This document shows, one piece after another, positions 27,541-37,494 of a DNA stretch of 64,000 nucleotides (position 1 is its first letter; each line of letters starts with the position of its first letter). Source of the stretch: Spartinivicinus poritis (GTDB lineage: Bacteria; Pseudomonadota; Gammaproteobacteria; Pseudomonadales; Zooshikellaceae); the NCBI RefSeq assembly GCF_028858535.1, contig NZ_JAPMOU010000019.1, positions 1 to 64,000 of the forward strand, given 5' to 3'. Both the position numbers and the translations under genes were made by a program. The notes beneath the pieces are model-generated. The model was not told the origin of the DNA. It did no database searches and saw nothing but the letters and a program-made list of their open reading frames with translations.

Positions 27541-28410
27541 ATGACGGTGACAAATGAGTGGTCATTACAAGCCCTGCCTGACATGGATCAGGCACAGTTT
27601 GAGCAGTGGAAGTCACTGCTCGAAGAACGTACTGGTATGACTATTACCGAACAGCGCAAAAGTTTCTTGCAAACCAGTGTCGGCATTCGTATGCGGGAGC
27701 TTGGTTTTAGCAGTTACCAAGCGTATTACGAAGAAGTGTCCACAGGCCCTTCTGCTGCACAGGAGTGGGCTACGCTGGTTGATCGGTTAACGGTCCAAGA
27801 GACGCGCTTTTTTCGTCATGAGCCTTCATTTGATGTTGTTAAAGACTTCTTACTTCAGCGTGAAAACCAAGAAAAAAAATCGGTTGAAATCTGGAGTGTC
27901 GGTTGCTCAACAGGAGAGGAAGCCTATTCACTTGCCATGCTAGCAGATCAGTGCTTGAGCAAAATTGGCAAGGGCTACTACTTTGGCGTGACTGCAACTG
28001 ACATTAGTGTACCTGCCTTAGCCAAAGCCCGACAAGGTATTTACCATCACCGCAAATTAGAAACCCTGGATGACCAATTGTTGACAACCTATTTTGAGCA
28101 GAAAAGTCAGCAGCATTATGAAGTGGTTCCTCGGTTGAAAGAGCGGGTTTGCTTTGCCAGAGTAAATGTATTAGAGCTGGATAAAGCACCTATGCACGGG
28201 ATGGATATAATTTTCTGTCAGAACTTATTAATTTACTTCCGCCGTTGGCGACGAAAAACCATTTTAAATCGGTTGGTTGAGCGTTTAGCCCCTGGTGGCT
28301 TAATGGTATTAGGTCTGGGAGAGGTGGTTGATTGGGTTCACGCTGATCTTCAACGTACTCACAGTGACAGCGCGCTTGCTTTTTATCGTAGCAAGGCAAG
28401 CAGCAAATAG
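27541..28410 (+). CDS. pilK: PilK CheR-type receptor methyltransferase
   Basis: 289 residues. The N-terminal CheR helical domain is followed by the SAM site EIWSVGCSTGEEAYSLAML, the VTATDISVPALAKARQGIY loop and QNLLIYFRRWRR. It methylates glutamates on PilJ and opposes ChpB. It begins after a 58-bp gap and is separated from chpA by only 15 bp. Confidence 0.93.
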   Translation: MTVTNEWSLQALPDMDQAQFEQWKSLLEERTGMTITEQRKSFLQTSVGIRMRELGFSSYQAYYEEVSTGPSAAQEWATLVDRLTVQETRFFRHEPSFDVVKDFLLQRENQEKKSVEIWSVGCSTGEEAYSLAMLADQCLSKIGKGYYFGVTATDISVPALAKARQGIYHHRKLETLDDQLLTTYFEQKSQQHYEVVPRLKERVCFARVNVLELDKAPMHGMDIIFCQNLLIYFRRWRRKTILNRLVERLAPGGLMVLGLGEVVDWVHADLQRTHSDSALAFYRSKASSK

Positions 28411-28425
28411 TTTGGTGGAGTAGTT

Positions 28426-31400
28426 ATGGGCGATCGCCACGACTATGTAGCCCTGGACTGGGTTAAACCGGAAATAGATGAGGAGCTCAAACGCGCCAGA
28501 CAAGCTTTGGAGGCGTTTGTAGAAAATCCACAAGATTTAACCCGGATGAGGTTTTGCCTCAACCATATTCACCATGTGCATGGTACTTTGCAGATGGTGG
28601 AGTTCTATGGGGCTGCATTACTTGCCGAAGAAATGGAAGCATTGGCACAAGCACTCTTAAATAATACTGCGCGGAGTATCACTGAAGCGCAGGAAGTATT
28701 AATGCAGTCAATCTTACAACTGCCAATGTATTTAGACCGGGTACAAAGTGGTCGGCGAGACCTGCCTGTTATTTTGTTACCTATTTTAAATGACATACGA
28801 GCAGCTCGGGGTGAAAAACTTCTATCGGAAACCTCGCTATTTTCTCCGACCCTAGAGCATAAATACCCCAAATTAAAACCAGCTGCTGTTCAAAAATTAA
28901 AAGGCGAGAGCTTTGATACATTGCTGAAAAAATTACGGCAAATGTATCAGTTTGCCTTAATTGGGGTATTACGTGATCAGCATATGGCTGAAAACCTCAA
29001 TTACATGGTGAAGGTTTTTGGCCGTTTAGAGCAGCTTTTTTTAAAAACACCTTTAGGGCAGTTATGGTGGATTGCCAAAGGGGTTATTGAAGGCATTGCT
29101 AATGGCTCTATTCATAATGGCAGTTCAGTACGCTCATTACTACGACAGGTAGAGCATGAAATAAAACGTGTTGTAGATGAAGGGCCTGAAGCGTTAAATG
29201 AGCCTGCACCTGATGATTTAATAAAGAATTTACTTTATTACGTTGCTAAGTCTGATAACGAAACACAACGTATTAGAGAAATAAAAGATAAATTTAATCT
29301 CGACGATGCATTACCCAGTGAGCAAACCATTATTGCCGAGCGTGATGCATTAGCAGGGCCGGATAAAGAAGCAGTTGGCTCAGTTGTTGAAGTATTAATT
29401 GAAGAATTGGTTGAGGTGAAAGAAGCCCTCGACCTATTTGTTCGCGATGCTAATAAAGAAGCAGAGCACTTAAAAAAACAGCTACCTACTTTAAAAAGAA
29501 TATCTGACACAGTAGGTGTGCTTGGGTTAGGTATTCCCCGTAAGGTATTGGTTGAACAAACCGAAATTATTGAAGCGCTGGCTAATAATGAGCGTCCTCT
29601 GGAAGACAATACCCTGATGGATGTGGCTGGTGCTTTGTTATATGTGGAAGCTACCTTATCTGGCATGCTGCAAGAGCCTTTAGCTAAAGAAGGCGAAGAA
29701 GGAAAAGAGGCATTAATTCCAGCCTCTAAAATTACTGAAGTTCACGGCGCAGTTATTCGTGAAGCACGTAATGGCTTAGAGCAAGGTAAAGACGCCATTA
29801 TCGAGTTTATTGCCTCGCAATGGGATCATGAAAAACTAAAAGACGTACCCCTGCTACTTGATGAGGTACGTGGCGGTTTAGCCATGATTCCACTAGAACG
29901 AGCTTCTATTTTAATTGCTGCCTGTCAGCGTTATGTGCAGCTCGACTTGTTAGTTAAAAAAGCGATTCCTCAATGGCAGGCACTGGATACCTTGGCAGAT
30001 GCCATTACCAGTGTTGAATATTATCTAGAGCGGTTAACCGAAGATAATGTTGCACAAAATGAACTGATTTTAGATGTTGCAGAAGAGAGTTTGATGCATC
30101 TCGGCTTTAGTAAGGCAGAGCTGCGTGGTGAAGAACCGTTGGCACCCGTAGAAATTGCAAGAGAGCCAGAAGTAGAAGAAGGGGAAGAGTTTGACGTTGA
30201 AGGTCTCATCAGTGATGAGATGGAGCCAGGCAAGCCGGTAGCAAAAGAAGAACAACCATCTGAGCTGGAAACTGGAGAAGAGATAACAGCAGAAGAGTTA
30301 CCAGAGTTACCCGAAGAAGTTGAAACTGCTGAAGAAGTAGAGTTCACATTAGAAGATGAGGCACTAGAAGCAGAGCCAGTAGCTGAAGAGCAGCCTGTTG
30401 AGGAAGCGCCTGCTGAACAAGCTGCAGCCCCAGCTGTTGAAGAGCCTGTTGCTGAAGTAGAGGAAGAAGATGACTTAATTGATGATGAAGTCATCGAAAT
30501 CTTCATTGAAGAAGCAGGTGAAGTGCAAGAAACCATCACCGAGTATTTCCCTCAGTGGCAAGCCAATCCTGGTGATAATAATGCATTGACTGAGGTTCGT
30601 CGCTCATTCCACACCCTAAAAGGCAGTGGCCGACTTGTAGGAGCGACAGTAGTGGGTGAGCTAGCTTGGTCAGTGGAAAACATGCTGAACCGAGTGATTG
30701 ATGGCACTATCGAAACGTCTGACGCTCTGTATAGCATCATAGAGAGAGTCAGGCTCACCTTACCAAGCTTGGTGGATGACTTTGAGCACCGACGACAGAA
30801 ATTGACGCCTGTAGTTGAGTCTTTGATGGCTGAAGCTGAGGCTTATTCAAAAGGATTACCTTACGAAGCACCAGCTCATATTGGGGAAGCTGAAGGAGTT
30901 CCCTCGCAAAAGGAGTCTCAAGCCGCTGAAGCTGAGGAGGCAGCCGCCCCCTCAGAGGAAACTGGTCGTCCTTCAGCGGAGGAATTGGAAGAAACGGAAG
31001 AAGTTGACCCAATCCTACTGGAAATTTTCCAGAATGAAGCAGAGTCCCATATCAAAACAGTTGGTCAGTTTATTGATCACTGTCGTGCCTATAATGAACC
31101 CCAACCAATATCTGATGAACTACCTCGTGCACTGCACACCTTAAAAGGCAGTGCTCATATGGCTGGTGTTGAGCCAATCGCGTTACTTGCCGGGCCGCTG
31201 GAAACCCTGGTGATTGACTTGCGAAACCATATGATCAAGGCTGATGAAGAGGTGGTTAACTTACTCGATGAGGCTAACAGCTTATTTGAAGCCAGTGTGC
31301 CGCAAGCGGGTAAAACTGCTCCGTTTAGCCAACCGCAGCTAGAAACCTTTTTAAATAGGGTTGCTCAGTTGCAGCAAGACAAGATAACGAAAGTTGTTGA

Positions 31401-34400
31401 GGGAGAGCTTCTTGGAGAGCCTCGAGAAACCTCAGGCTTTAACTTTTTAGCAGAAGGAATGGAGCTGCTGTTAGATGCAGGTGAGATCTTGCATCAATGG
31501 AGTCAAAAACCTGTACCTGGTGATGAGCTGAATGAGCTGATTAGTGAATTGGCATCATTAATAGAAGGCGCTGAAGAAGCTGAGCTGTATGCCTTGGCAG
31601 AACTTTGTGAGGCACTAAGAGATACTTATATAGCCGTTCTTGAGGGGCGGATATCCTTGAGTGAGCAGTTCTTCCAAGTGGTAAAAGATGCGCACGAACA
31701 GCTGATAGGTATGATGGATAACATTGCTGCTGTTCAGTCAGTTGAACCTGCGAAAGAGCAAGTACAGCAACTGACTCAGTTACTGGAGACAGCTGCTCCT
31801 GCTTCTATTAGCGACATGGAAGAAGAAACCATTGAACTGGGAGAAATGCCAACCCTTGAAGTCGATACTGGAATCGACTTTGATCTGGAAGCCAAGCTTA
31901 CTGCAGCAGAAGAAGGCTTAGAGGCAGAGTATGCGGGACTTGATGAACCTTCAAATGAAGACTTGATTCCAGAGGATGCCAACCTTGCAGATCTGGCGAT
32001 TGAAGAAGAAATAGTTATTGATGAGCCAGAGGAAGAGCAACCGAGTGCTGAAGAAGCCGCTGAGCCTACCGAAGAAGAAATTGCTAAGGCTGAACTAACC
32101 CGTGATCCTGAGTTAGTCGAAATCTTCTTAGAAGAAGCTAATGACATTATGGAAAGCACTGCTACTTCTCTGCATAAGTGGATTGAAGATCCAAGCAGCA
32201 TGTTTGAAGTAGAAGAGCTGCAGCGCGATCTTCATACACTTAAAGGTGGTGCCAGGATGGCAGAGATCTCTGAAATAGGGGATCTTAGTCATGAGCTGGA
32301 GTTTCTATACGAAGGACTTAGTGATGGTCGCCTGAAAACGGCTCAACCATTATTTGATTTACTGCTTGAGTGTCATGACCGTCTAGCAGATATGCTTGAT
32401 GAGTTGAGAAACACTAATTTCTGTCGCCCAGCGGATGATTTGATTGCTTGCTTACATGCTTTCCGTACTAATCCAGAAGCGGGTGTACCAGACTTAAAAG
32501 AGTTCGCTCAACCAAAACAACCAGAGAAAAAAGTGGCTGCAACTGAACAGGTAAAACCTGTTACACCACAAGAAGTGCCTACAGTAGCAGTTGATTTGGA
32601 TGACTTAAGCCTGGCTGATGAAGATGTATTGGAGATCTTTCTGGATGAGGCCAGCGAAATTGTCGAAAGCATCGAGCACACAGCTGACAACTGGAGTAAA
32701 GAGCCTGCAGCCGCACAATATGCTGATGAACTGCTACGTCACTTACATACCTTGAAAGGTGGTGCCAGGCTGGCTGGGTTGAGCAAGTTAGGTAATTACA
32801 CTCACGACTTTGAGCTGTTTATTACTGAGGCGCAAAATAAACTACCAAATGTTGAGCCTGAATTTTTCAAAGAGGTAATGTCCCGCCAGGATATCCTGCT
32901 CGTTCATGTGGATGCAGTAAAAGCCTATATGAAAGGTGAGCAGCCTATGGTTGCAACGGTCAGTGAAGAAGCTGAACATCCTGCCTTTGAGGTTACCGAG
33001 GAGGAAGGTGAGCTACTAAGAGAAGAAGCATCGGCTGACATTATTCCATTTACACCGCCTAAACCTGCTGAAGGTCGGCAACTGGCTAATGGAATGCCTG
33101 CCAAGGTAAGCCCTATTTCTAAAGCACAGCAAATGCTGCAGACTAGCCGACGTGCACCACAGGAAATGGTGAAAGTGCCAGCAGATTTATTGGAAAGCCT
33201 GGTTAACCTAGCAGGGGAAACCAGTATCACCCGGGGTCGGGTAGAGCAGCAGATCAGTGATATCAGCTTTACCCTGGAAGAGATGCATACCACTATCGAG
33301 CGGGTACGGGAGCAGCTGCGCCGGCTGGATATGGAGACGCAGGCCCAGATTATTTCCAAACATGAAGCTGACTCTGGCATTCATATGCTGGACTTCGACC
33401 CGTTGGAAATGGACCAATATTCAGAGCTGACCCAGCTATCTCGCTCACTGTTCGAGTCTGCCTCTGACTTGATGGACTTAAAGGACGCATTAACTGATAA
33501 AAACCGGGATGCAGAAACTTTATTGCTACAGCAGGCCCGAGTAAACACTGAGCTACAAGAAGGGTTGATGCAAACCCGGATGGTGCCTTTCAGTAGGCTG
33601 TTGCCCAGGTTACGTCGAATTGTTCGTCAAGTCTCTACTGAACTGGGTAAACGAGTTGAGTTCAACGTGCTTAATGCTGAAGGGGAAATGGACCGTACTG
33701 TGTTGGAGCGGATGGTTGCTCCTCTAGAACACATGCTTCGTAATGCGGTTGACCATGGTATTGAATCTGAAGAAGCTCGTGCCAATGCTGGTAAAGAGCC
33801 GGTTGGCCATATCACGCTAAGCCTTTCCCGAGAAGGTGGTAACGTGATGCTTGAGTTGGCCGATGATGGAAATGGGGTAAACATTGAGGCGGTGCGAGCC
33901 AAGGCTATTGAACGGGGCTTGATGGATTCAGATGCTGACCTGTCTGATAGTGAAATCATGCAGTTTATTCTTGAAGCTGGATTTAGTACGGCTAAAGAGG
34001 TTACCCAAATATCCGGCCGTGGTGTGGGGATGGACGTAGTCCATAGTGAAATCAAGCAGCTGGGTGGTAACGTTGTCATCCAGTCGCAGCCAGGCCAAGG
34101 CACTACTTTTGTGGTTCGGCTGCCATTCACCGTATCAGTTAACCGGGCCTTGATGGTTTACATCGGTGATGACCTTTATGCCATTCCACTAAACAGCATT
34201 GAAGGTGTGGTTCGGGTTAGTCCTTATGAGTTGGAAGCCTATTACGAAGAAGATGCCCCTGATTTTGAATATGCCGGGCAAGACTACAAGCTTAGGTATT
34301 TAGGAGACATCCTGCATAAGCGTGGTAAGCCTAACTTACAAGGAGTGATGGCACCATTACCTGTTATTTTGACCCGTGGTGCGGAACATACGGTAGCCCT

Positions 34401-35007
34401 TCAGGTAGATAGTTTGGCGGGTAGCCGTGAGATTGTGGTAAAAACCTTAGGTGCTCAATTTGCGATGGTGAATGGTGTATCTGGTGCCACTATTTTGGGT
34501 GATGGTCGGGTGGTAATCATCCTTGATCTGGTTGCCCTCATCCGTACTGATTATGCACACCATGCATTAGCCCCTGTAGGCGTCACAATTGAAGCGCCAG
34601 TAGAAGAGGTTGTTGAAGAAGTTGAAGAGGCCAAAATACCAACGGTTATGGTAGTGGACGACTCAGTTACGGTACGTAAAGTAACCTCTCGGCTTCTGGA
34701 ACGTAATGGCTATGAGGTCATGACAGCTAAAGATGGTGTGGAAGCTATTGCCCAGCTGCAAGACAGAAAACCAGATGTCATGCTGTTGGATATTGAAATG
34801 CCTCGGATGGATGGTTTTGAGGTTGCCAGTACCGTTAGAAATGACCGACGTTTGAAAAATCTGCCGATCATTATGATTACCTCGCGTACAGGTGAAAAGC
34901 ACCGTGAGCGGGCAATGTCTATAGGAGTTAATGAGTACTTAGGTAAACCATTCCAAGAAGGGCCTTTGTTAGAAACCATAGAGAAAATGGTAAAAGTGAA
35001 TGGTTAG
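28426..35007 (+). CDS. chpA: ChpA multi-phosphotransfer hybrid histidine kinase
   Basis: 2193 residues. Five Hpt-like sites are visible: a degenerate one with His49 (HHVHGTLQM, where the usual Lys is His), then canonical HTLKG blocks at His729, His904, His1270 and His1441. Acidic Ala/Glu/Pro linkers separate them. Next come the CheA dimerisation domain (from about 1580), an HATPase with DHGIESEEARANAG (about 1775), ADDGNGV and GRGVGMDVV, a CheW domain (about 1900-2045) and a C-terminal receiver with Asp2122 (LLDIEMPRMDG). This is the Pil-Chp kinase. P. aeruginosa ChpA is somewhat longer and has eight Xpt domains including Ser and Thr variants, so this protein appears to have fewer sites. Its stop overlaps chpB by 8 bp. 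Confidence 0.95.
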   Translation: MGDRHDYVALDWVKPEIDEELKRARQALEAFVENPQDLTRMRFCLNHIHHVHGTLQMVEFYGAALLAEEMEALAQALLNNTARSITEAQEVLMQSILQLPMYLDRVQSGRRDLPVILLPILNDIRAARGEKLLSETSLFSPTLEHKYPKLKPAAVQKLKGESFDTLLKKLRQMYQFALIGVLRDQHMAENLNYMVKVFGRLEQLFLKTPLGQLWWIAKGVIEGIANGSIHNGSSVRSLLRQVEHEIKRVVDEGPEALNEPAPDDLIKNLLYYVAKSDNETQRIREIKDKFNLDDALPSEQTIIAERDALAGPDKEAVGSVVEVLIEELVEVKEALDLFVRDANKEAEHLKKQLPTLKRISDTVGVLGLGIPRKVLVEQTEIIEALANNERPLEDNTLMDVAGALLYVEATLSGMLQEPLAKEGEEGKEALIPASKITEVHGAVIREARNGLEQGKDAIIEFIASQWDHEKLKDVPLLLDEVRGGLAMIPLERASILIAACQRYVQLDLLVKKAIPQWQALDTLADAITSVEYYLERLTEDNVAQNELILDVAEESLMHLGFSKAELRGEEPLAPVEIAREPEVEEGEEFDVEGLISDEMEPGKPVAKEEQPSELETGEEITAEELPELPEEVETAEEVEFTLEDEALEAEPVAEEQPVEEAPAEQAAAPAVEEPVAEVEEEDDLIDDEVIEIFIEEAGEVQETITEYFPQWQANPGDNNALTEVRRSFHTLKGSGRLVGATVVGELAWSVENMLNRVIDGTIETSDALYSIIERVRLTLPSLVDDFEHRRQKLTPVVESLMAEAEAYSKGLPYEAPAHIGEAEGVPSQKESQAAEAEEAAAPSEETGRPSAEELEETEEVDPILLEIFQNEAESHIKTVGQFIDHCRAYNEPQPISDELPRALHTLKGSAHMAGVEPIALLAGPLETLVIDLRNHMIKADEEVVNLLDEANSLFEASVPQAGKTAPFSQPQLETFLNRVAQLQQDKITKVVEGELLGEPRETSGFNFLAEGMELLLDAGEILHQWSQKPVPGDELNELISELASLIEGAEEAELYALAELCEALRDTYIAVLEGRISLSEQFFQVVKDAHEQLIGMMDNIAAVQSVEPAKEQVQQLTQLLETAAPASISDMEEETIELGEMPTLEVDTGIDFDLEAKLTAAEEGLEAEYAGLDEPSNEDLIPEDANLADLAIEEEIVIDEPEEEQPSAEEAAEPTEEEIAKAELTRDPELVEIFLEEANDIMESTATSLHKWIEDPSSMFEVEELQRDLHTLKGGARMAEISEIGDLSHELEFLYEGLSDGRLKTAQPLFDLLLECHDRLADMLDELRNTNFCRPADDLIACLHAFRTNPEAGVPDLKEFAQPKQPEKKVAATEQVKPVTPQEVPTVAVDLDDLSLADEDVLEIFLDEASEIVESIEHTADNWSKEPAAAQYADELLRHLHTLKGGARLAGLSKLGNYTHDFELFITEAQNKLPNVEPEFFKEVMSRQDILLVHVDAVKAYMKGEQPMVATVSEEAEHPAFEVTEEEGELLREEASADIIPFTPPKPAEGRQLANGMPAKVSPISKAQQMLQTSRRAPQEMVKVPADLLESLVNLAGETSITRGRVEQQISDISFTLEEMHTTIERVREQLRRLDMETQAQIISKHEADSGIHMLDFDPLEMDQYSELTQLSRSLFESASDLMDLKDALTDKNRDAETLLLQQARVNTELQEGLMQTRMVPFSRLLPRLRRIVRQVSTELGKRVEFNVLNAEGEMDRTVLERMVAPLEHMLRNAVDHGIESEEARANAGKEPVGHITLSLSREGGNVMLELADDGNGVNIEAVRAKAIERGLMDSDADLSDSEIMQFILEAGFSTAKEVTQISGRGVGMDVVHSEIKQLGGNVVIQSQPGQGTTFVVRLPFTVSVNRALMVYIGDDLYAIPLNSIEGVVRVSPYELEAYYEEDAPDFEYAGQDYKLRYLGDILHKRGKPNLQGVMAPLPVILTRGAEHTVALQVDSLAGSREIVVKTLGAQFAMVNGVSGATILGDGRVVIILDLVALIRTDYAHHALAPVGVTIEAPVEEVVEEVEEAKIPTVMVVDDSVTVRKVTSRLLERNGYEVMTAKDGVEAIAQLQDRKPDVMLLDIEMPRMDGFEVASTVRNDRRLKNLPIIMITSRTGEKHRERAMSIGVNEYLGKPFQEGPLLETIEKMVKVNG

Positions 35008-36073
35008 AGCGGTAAGCAATGTACACCACGGTAAGGTGGGTGTTATTGCTGATACCTCTTTACAGCGCCATCTTATTCAAGCACTTATTCAGGCACAAGG
35101 CTATCAAGTAACTTTTAACCTTGCGCCTGACCGTGTTGATATTGATACCTTAAAGTCAGCAGTTGCCGCTTGGTATGTGGATTTAGTGTCTGATGAGTCA
35201 GATTGGTCTGACTTTATCGACCTTATTCTTGAATATAGTGATGTTCCTGTATTGTTTGGTGATGGTGAAGAAGCGCCGCCAAGAACCTCTGAAAACTATC
35301 CACGTTGGGAGCGCAGGCTACTCAATAAGCTATCCAACGTAGTGCCACTGCCACCAGCGCAACTACCTCAAACAGAAGAGGCCACAACCCCCATTGCATT
35401 CGATACCCCTAAAGAAGCAGTACCGTTACCCAGCATATTGGCTAGCTTAGCTGCAGAGCCTCCAGAAGTACCTGAGCGAGTATGGGTCCTGGGTGCATCA
35501 TTAGGGGGGCCAAGTGCTGTTAAACACTTTCTAGATTGCTTGCCAGGTAAACTACCTATTGCCTTTGTTTATGCCCAGCATATTGACTCCAGCTTTGAAG
35601 AAGTGCTGGGTAAGTCAGTTGGGCGGCACAGTGAGTTTCAGGTGGTGTTAGCCAAAGATGGGCATCGGCTTGCTCATGGGGAGGTATTGGTTGTTCCAAT
35701 TGATAATGTAATTACGTTTGGCGAACAAGCAGAAGTCATTAGAGAGCCAAGAGAATGGGATGGACCTTACAACCCCTGTATTGATCAGGTAATGAACAAT
35801 ACATTGCAGCGCTTTGGTAAACACACAGGTGCCATTATTTTCAGTGGCATGGGTCAGGATGGTGTAAAAGCAGCAGCCAATTTTAAGGAAGTGGCAGCCC
35901 CTATCTGGACTCAGGCACCAGAAAGCTGCGCCAGCAGCTCAATGCCAGATGCCATTATTGATGCAGGCCTTAATCAGTTTAGTGCTGACCCGGTAGGGTT
36001 GGCAGAACAGCTCGTACAGCATATAGCTGATGAGGTAAAAAATAATCCTCCGCAGCGAATTAAAACCAGTTAA
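35000..36073 (+). CDS. chpB: ChpB CheB-type methylesterase
   Basis: 357 residues. The N-terminal receiver-like domain (about 1-115) looks degenerate, with no clear phospho-acceptor Asp motif. The C-terminal CheB methylesterase has VLGASLGGPSAVKHFL with the catalytic Ser, FVYAQHIDSSFEE with the His, and IIFSGMGQDGVKAA with the Asp. It demethylates or deamidates PilJ. It starts inside chpA (8-bp overlap). Confidence 0.93.
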   Translation: MVRAVSNVHHGKVGVIADTSLQRHLIQALIQAQGYQVTFNLAPDRVDIDTLKSAVAAWYVDLVSDESDWSDFIDLILEYSDVPVLFGDGEEAPPRTSENYPRWERRLLNKLSNVVPLPPAQLPQTEEATTPIAFDTPKEAVPLPSILASLAAEPPEVPERVWVLGASLGGPSAVKHFLDCLPGKLPIAFVYAQHIDSSFEEVLGKSVGRHSEFQVVLAKDGHRLAHGEVLVVPIDNVITFGEQAEVIREPREWDGPYNPCIDQVMNNTLQRFGKHTGAIIFSGMGQDGVKAAANFKEVAAPIWTQAPESCASSSMPDAIIDAGLNQFSADPVGLAEQLVQHIADEVKNNPPQRIKTS

Positions 36074-36123
36074 TTTTAGTCAAAGCGAAAAAATTTATTC
36101 GCGAAGAATATAGGTAGTTAATT

Positions 36124-36585
36124 ATGGCAACCGAACAAGACAGCCAACTATCCGCTTTACTGGTACCAATACAAGATAAAATGTTATTGGTGCCCAACGT
36201 TACCATTGCAGAATTAATTAATTTTGAAAAACCCAATGCATCAGGCGACACCCCAGACTGGCATTTAGGACAACTCACCTGGCGTGAACAAACAATTCCA
36301 GTCGTGTCATTTGAAATCGCCAATGGCGAAGAATATCGCGGTGATACAGCAAATGCCCGGGTTGCAATTGTTAACGGCATAACTGGCCAGCGGGAATTAT
36401 CTTTTTACGCGATTATTGTCCAAGGTATCCCTCACTCAGTAAAGCTCACCGAAAGTGAAATAGTAAAACAAGACGAAAAAGTCGGTGAAGTAGAAATGCT
36501 CGCCGTACAAGCAGCAGGCGAACCCGCAATAATTCCCAATTTAGATAAATTAGAAAAAATGATCCTGGATTTTGGTCTGGCCTAG
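36124..36585 (+). CDS. chpC: ChpC CheW-like adaptor
   Basis: 153 residues with a CheW-type beta-barrel: LLVPIQDKMLLVPNVTIAELINF, PDWHLGQLTWREQTIPVVSFE and the C-terminal IIPNLDKLEKMI. It is the last gene of the pil-chp operon, as in P. aeruginosa, where ChpC links additional inputs to ChpA. Confidence 0.88.
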   Translation: MATEQDSQLSALLVPIQDKMLLVPNVTIAELINFEKPNASGDTPDWHLGQLTWREQTIPVVSFEIANGEEYRGDTANARVAIVNGITGQRELSFYAIIVQGIPHSVKLTESEIVKQDEKVGEVEMLAVQAAGEPAIIPNLDKLEKMILDFGLA

Positions 36586-36767
36586 TTAAAATAAAAGGGT
36601 AATTTTAGTGGGGCGCTAAAAGTGATTTGGTCGTCTTACTATTGTAAGCAATGTAAAGATAGTTGAGCAGCAAAAAGCAGTTTGCTATTTATAATGAGTG
36701 AGCCTCTTATCTTGTAGCATAACAAAGATAAGAATATTAGCCTCATGCTTATTTATTACATATAACC

Positions 36768-36818
36768 CCAACCAGTTAGCTAACAAGCGGGTTCGTAAGT
36801 TGGCTGGTTGGTTTTTTT
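36768..36818 (+). terminator. Rho-independent terminator downstream of pil-chp
   Basis: CCAACCAG (36768-36775) pairs with CTGGTTGG (36804-36811) and is followed by seven T. The loop is large but has internal pairing. It lies 180 bp after chpC and is the most likely end of the pil-chp transcript. Confidence 0.8.
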
Positions 36819-36841
36819 ATGTGTAAGATCTATGCACAGGA

Positions 36842-37080
36842 CAAAATTTCTAAACAGTACAGAAACTGTTGTATTTTAGCTATTCCTTTAACTAATAACC
36901 AGTGTCGGAATAGGCTTTGGGACTTCCGATCATGCTTTTTTAGCTTGGTAGGCTTAAATATATATTCTGCCAAATGCTAATGCCAATACAAAAAACAGCT
37001 TATCTAGTCGTTCATGATACTTCAGATGAGTAGCATCTAAATAAACCCTTGACTTTTTAAGCAACCAAATAACGTAAATT
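36842..37080 (-). pseudogene. IS4-family transposase C-terminal remnant
   Basis: Reading the minus strand in three successive frames gives the C-terminal end of an IS4-type DDE transposase: TLFGCLKSQGF, then YLDATHLKYHERLDKLFFVL with ALAFGRIY, then KPTKLKKHDRKSQSLFRHWL and QQFLYCLEIL. In intact members these run together as one frame (LFGCLK..GF, LEDTHL, KLF..LAFVW, KKHGRRAKSIFR, FL). The frameshifts and the missing N-terminal two thirds show a dead fragment. Assignment rests on motif recognition by eye. Confidence 0.65.
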
Positions 37081-37180
37081 TAAGTATCATTTACTTTTCT
37101 CCAGGCATAAAAAAAACCCTAAACATGATACTTTTAGTTATATTGATCAGGATGTAGTCAGTTCAACAAATATAATACTG

Positions 37181-37390
37181 GTGGGAGACTCAACAAAGAA
37201 AACTAAAAAGATATATATGATGTTTTCTGTTAAGGATCACCAGAATAAAATTTATCCACTCGAACAAGGGCTTGAAATTTTAAATGGCCTTCTTAAGAAA
37301 AAGGGGGTTCAATTTCTGCCAGTGTTAATTAATAGTAATTTAAGAGAGCTTATAGCCAAAAAACTGCTTGCACTTATTGAGATTAGATAA
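37181..37390 (+). CDS. Doubtful small hypothetical ORF
   Basis: 69 codons from a GTG. The product is basic and rather ordinary (KIYMMFSVKDHQNK..GLEILNGLLKKKGVQFLPVL). There is no clear ribosome site, no recognised domain, and the setting is a decayed IS region. It may be chance or a gene remnant. Confidence 0.2.
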   Translation: MGDSTKKTKKIYMMFSVKDHQNKIYPLEQGLEILNGLLKKKGVQFLPVLINSNLRELIAKKLLALIEIR

Positions 37391-37494
37391 ATTGGAAAGT
37401 ATTTCTGACTTTCAAAAAAAGATATTGCTGAAACCATACATGATCGCATTAGCCCGTTGTATAGGCTTTCAGATTTGATTAAAACTCAATGAAA

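Larger units (their letters stand above)
36586..37494. other. Degenerate intergenic region after chpC
   Basis: 909 bp without a convincing intact gene. From left to right: small hairpins at 36603-36621 and 36706-36732, a strong terminator (36768-36818), the remains of an IS4-type transposase on the minus strand (36842-37080), a 9-bp inverted repeat (AAGTATCAT 37082-37090 with ATGATACTT 37125-37133), and a doubtful 69-codon GTG ORF at 37181-37390. The mixture suggests a decayed insertion site. Confidence 0.6.

Noticed and set aside
30021-32201. Long serine-rich minus-strand ORFs inside chpA
   Set aside because: They are antisense shadows of the Glu/Ala-rich acidic linkers (GAA/GCA codons read as Ser/Thr/Phe) and have no ribosome sites or family features.
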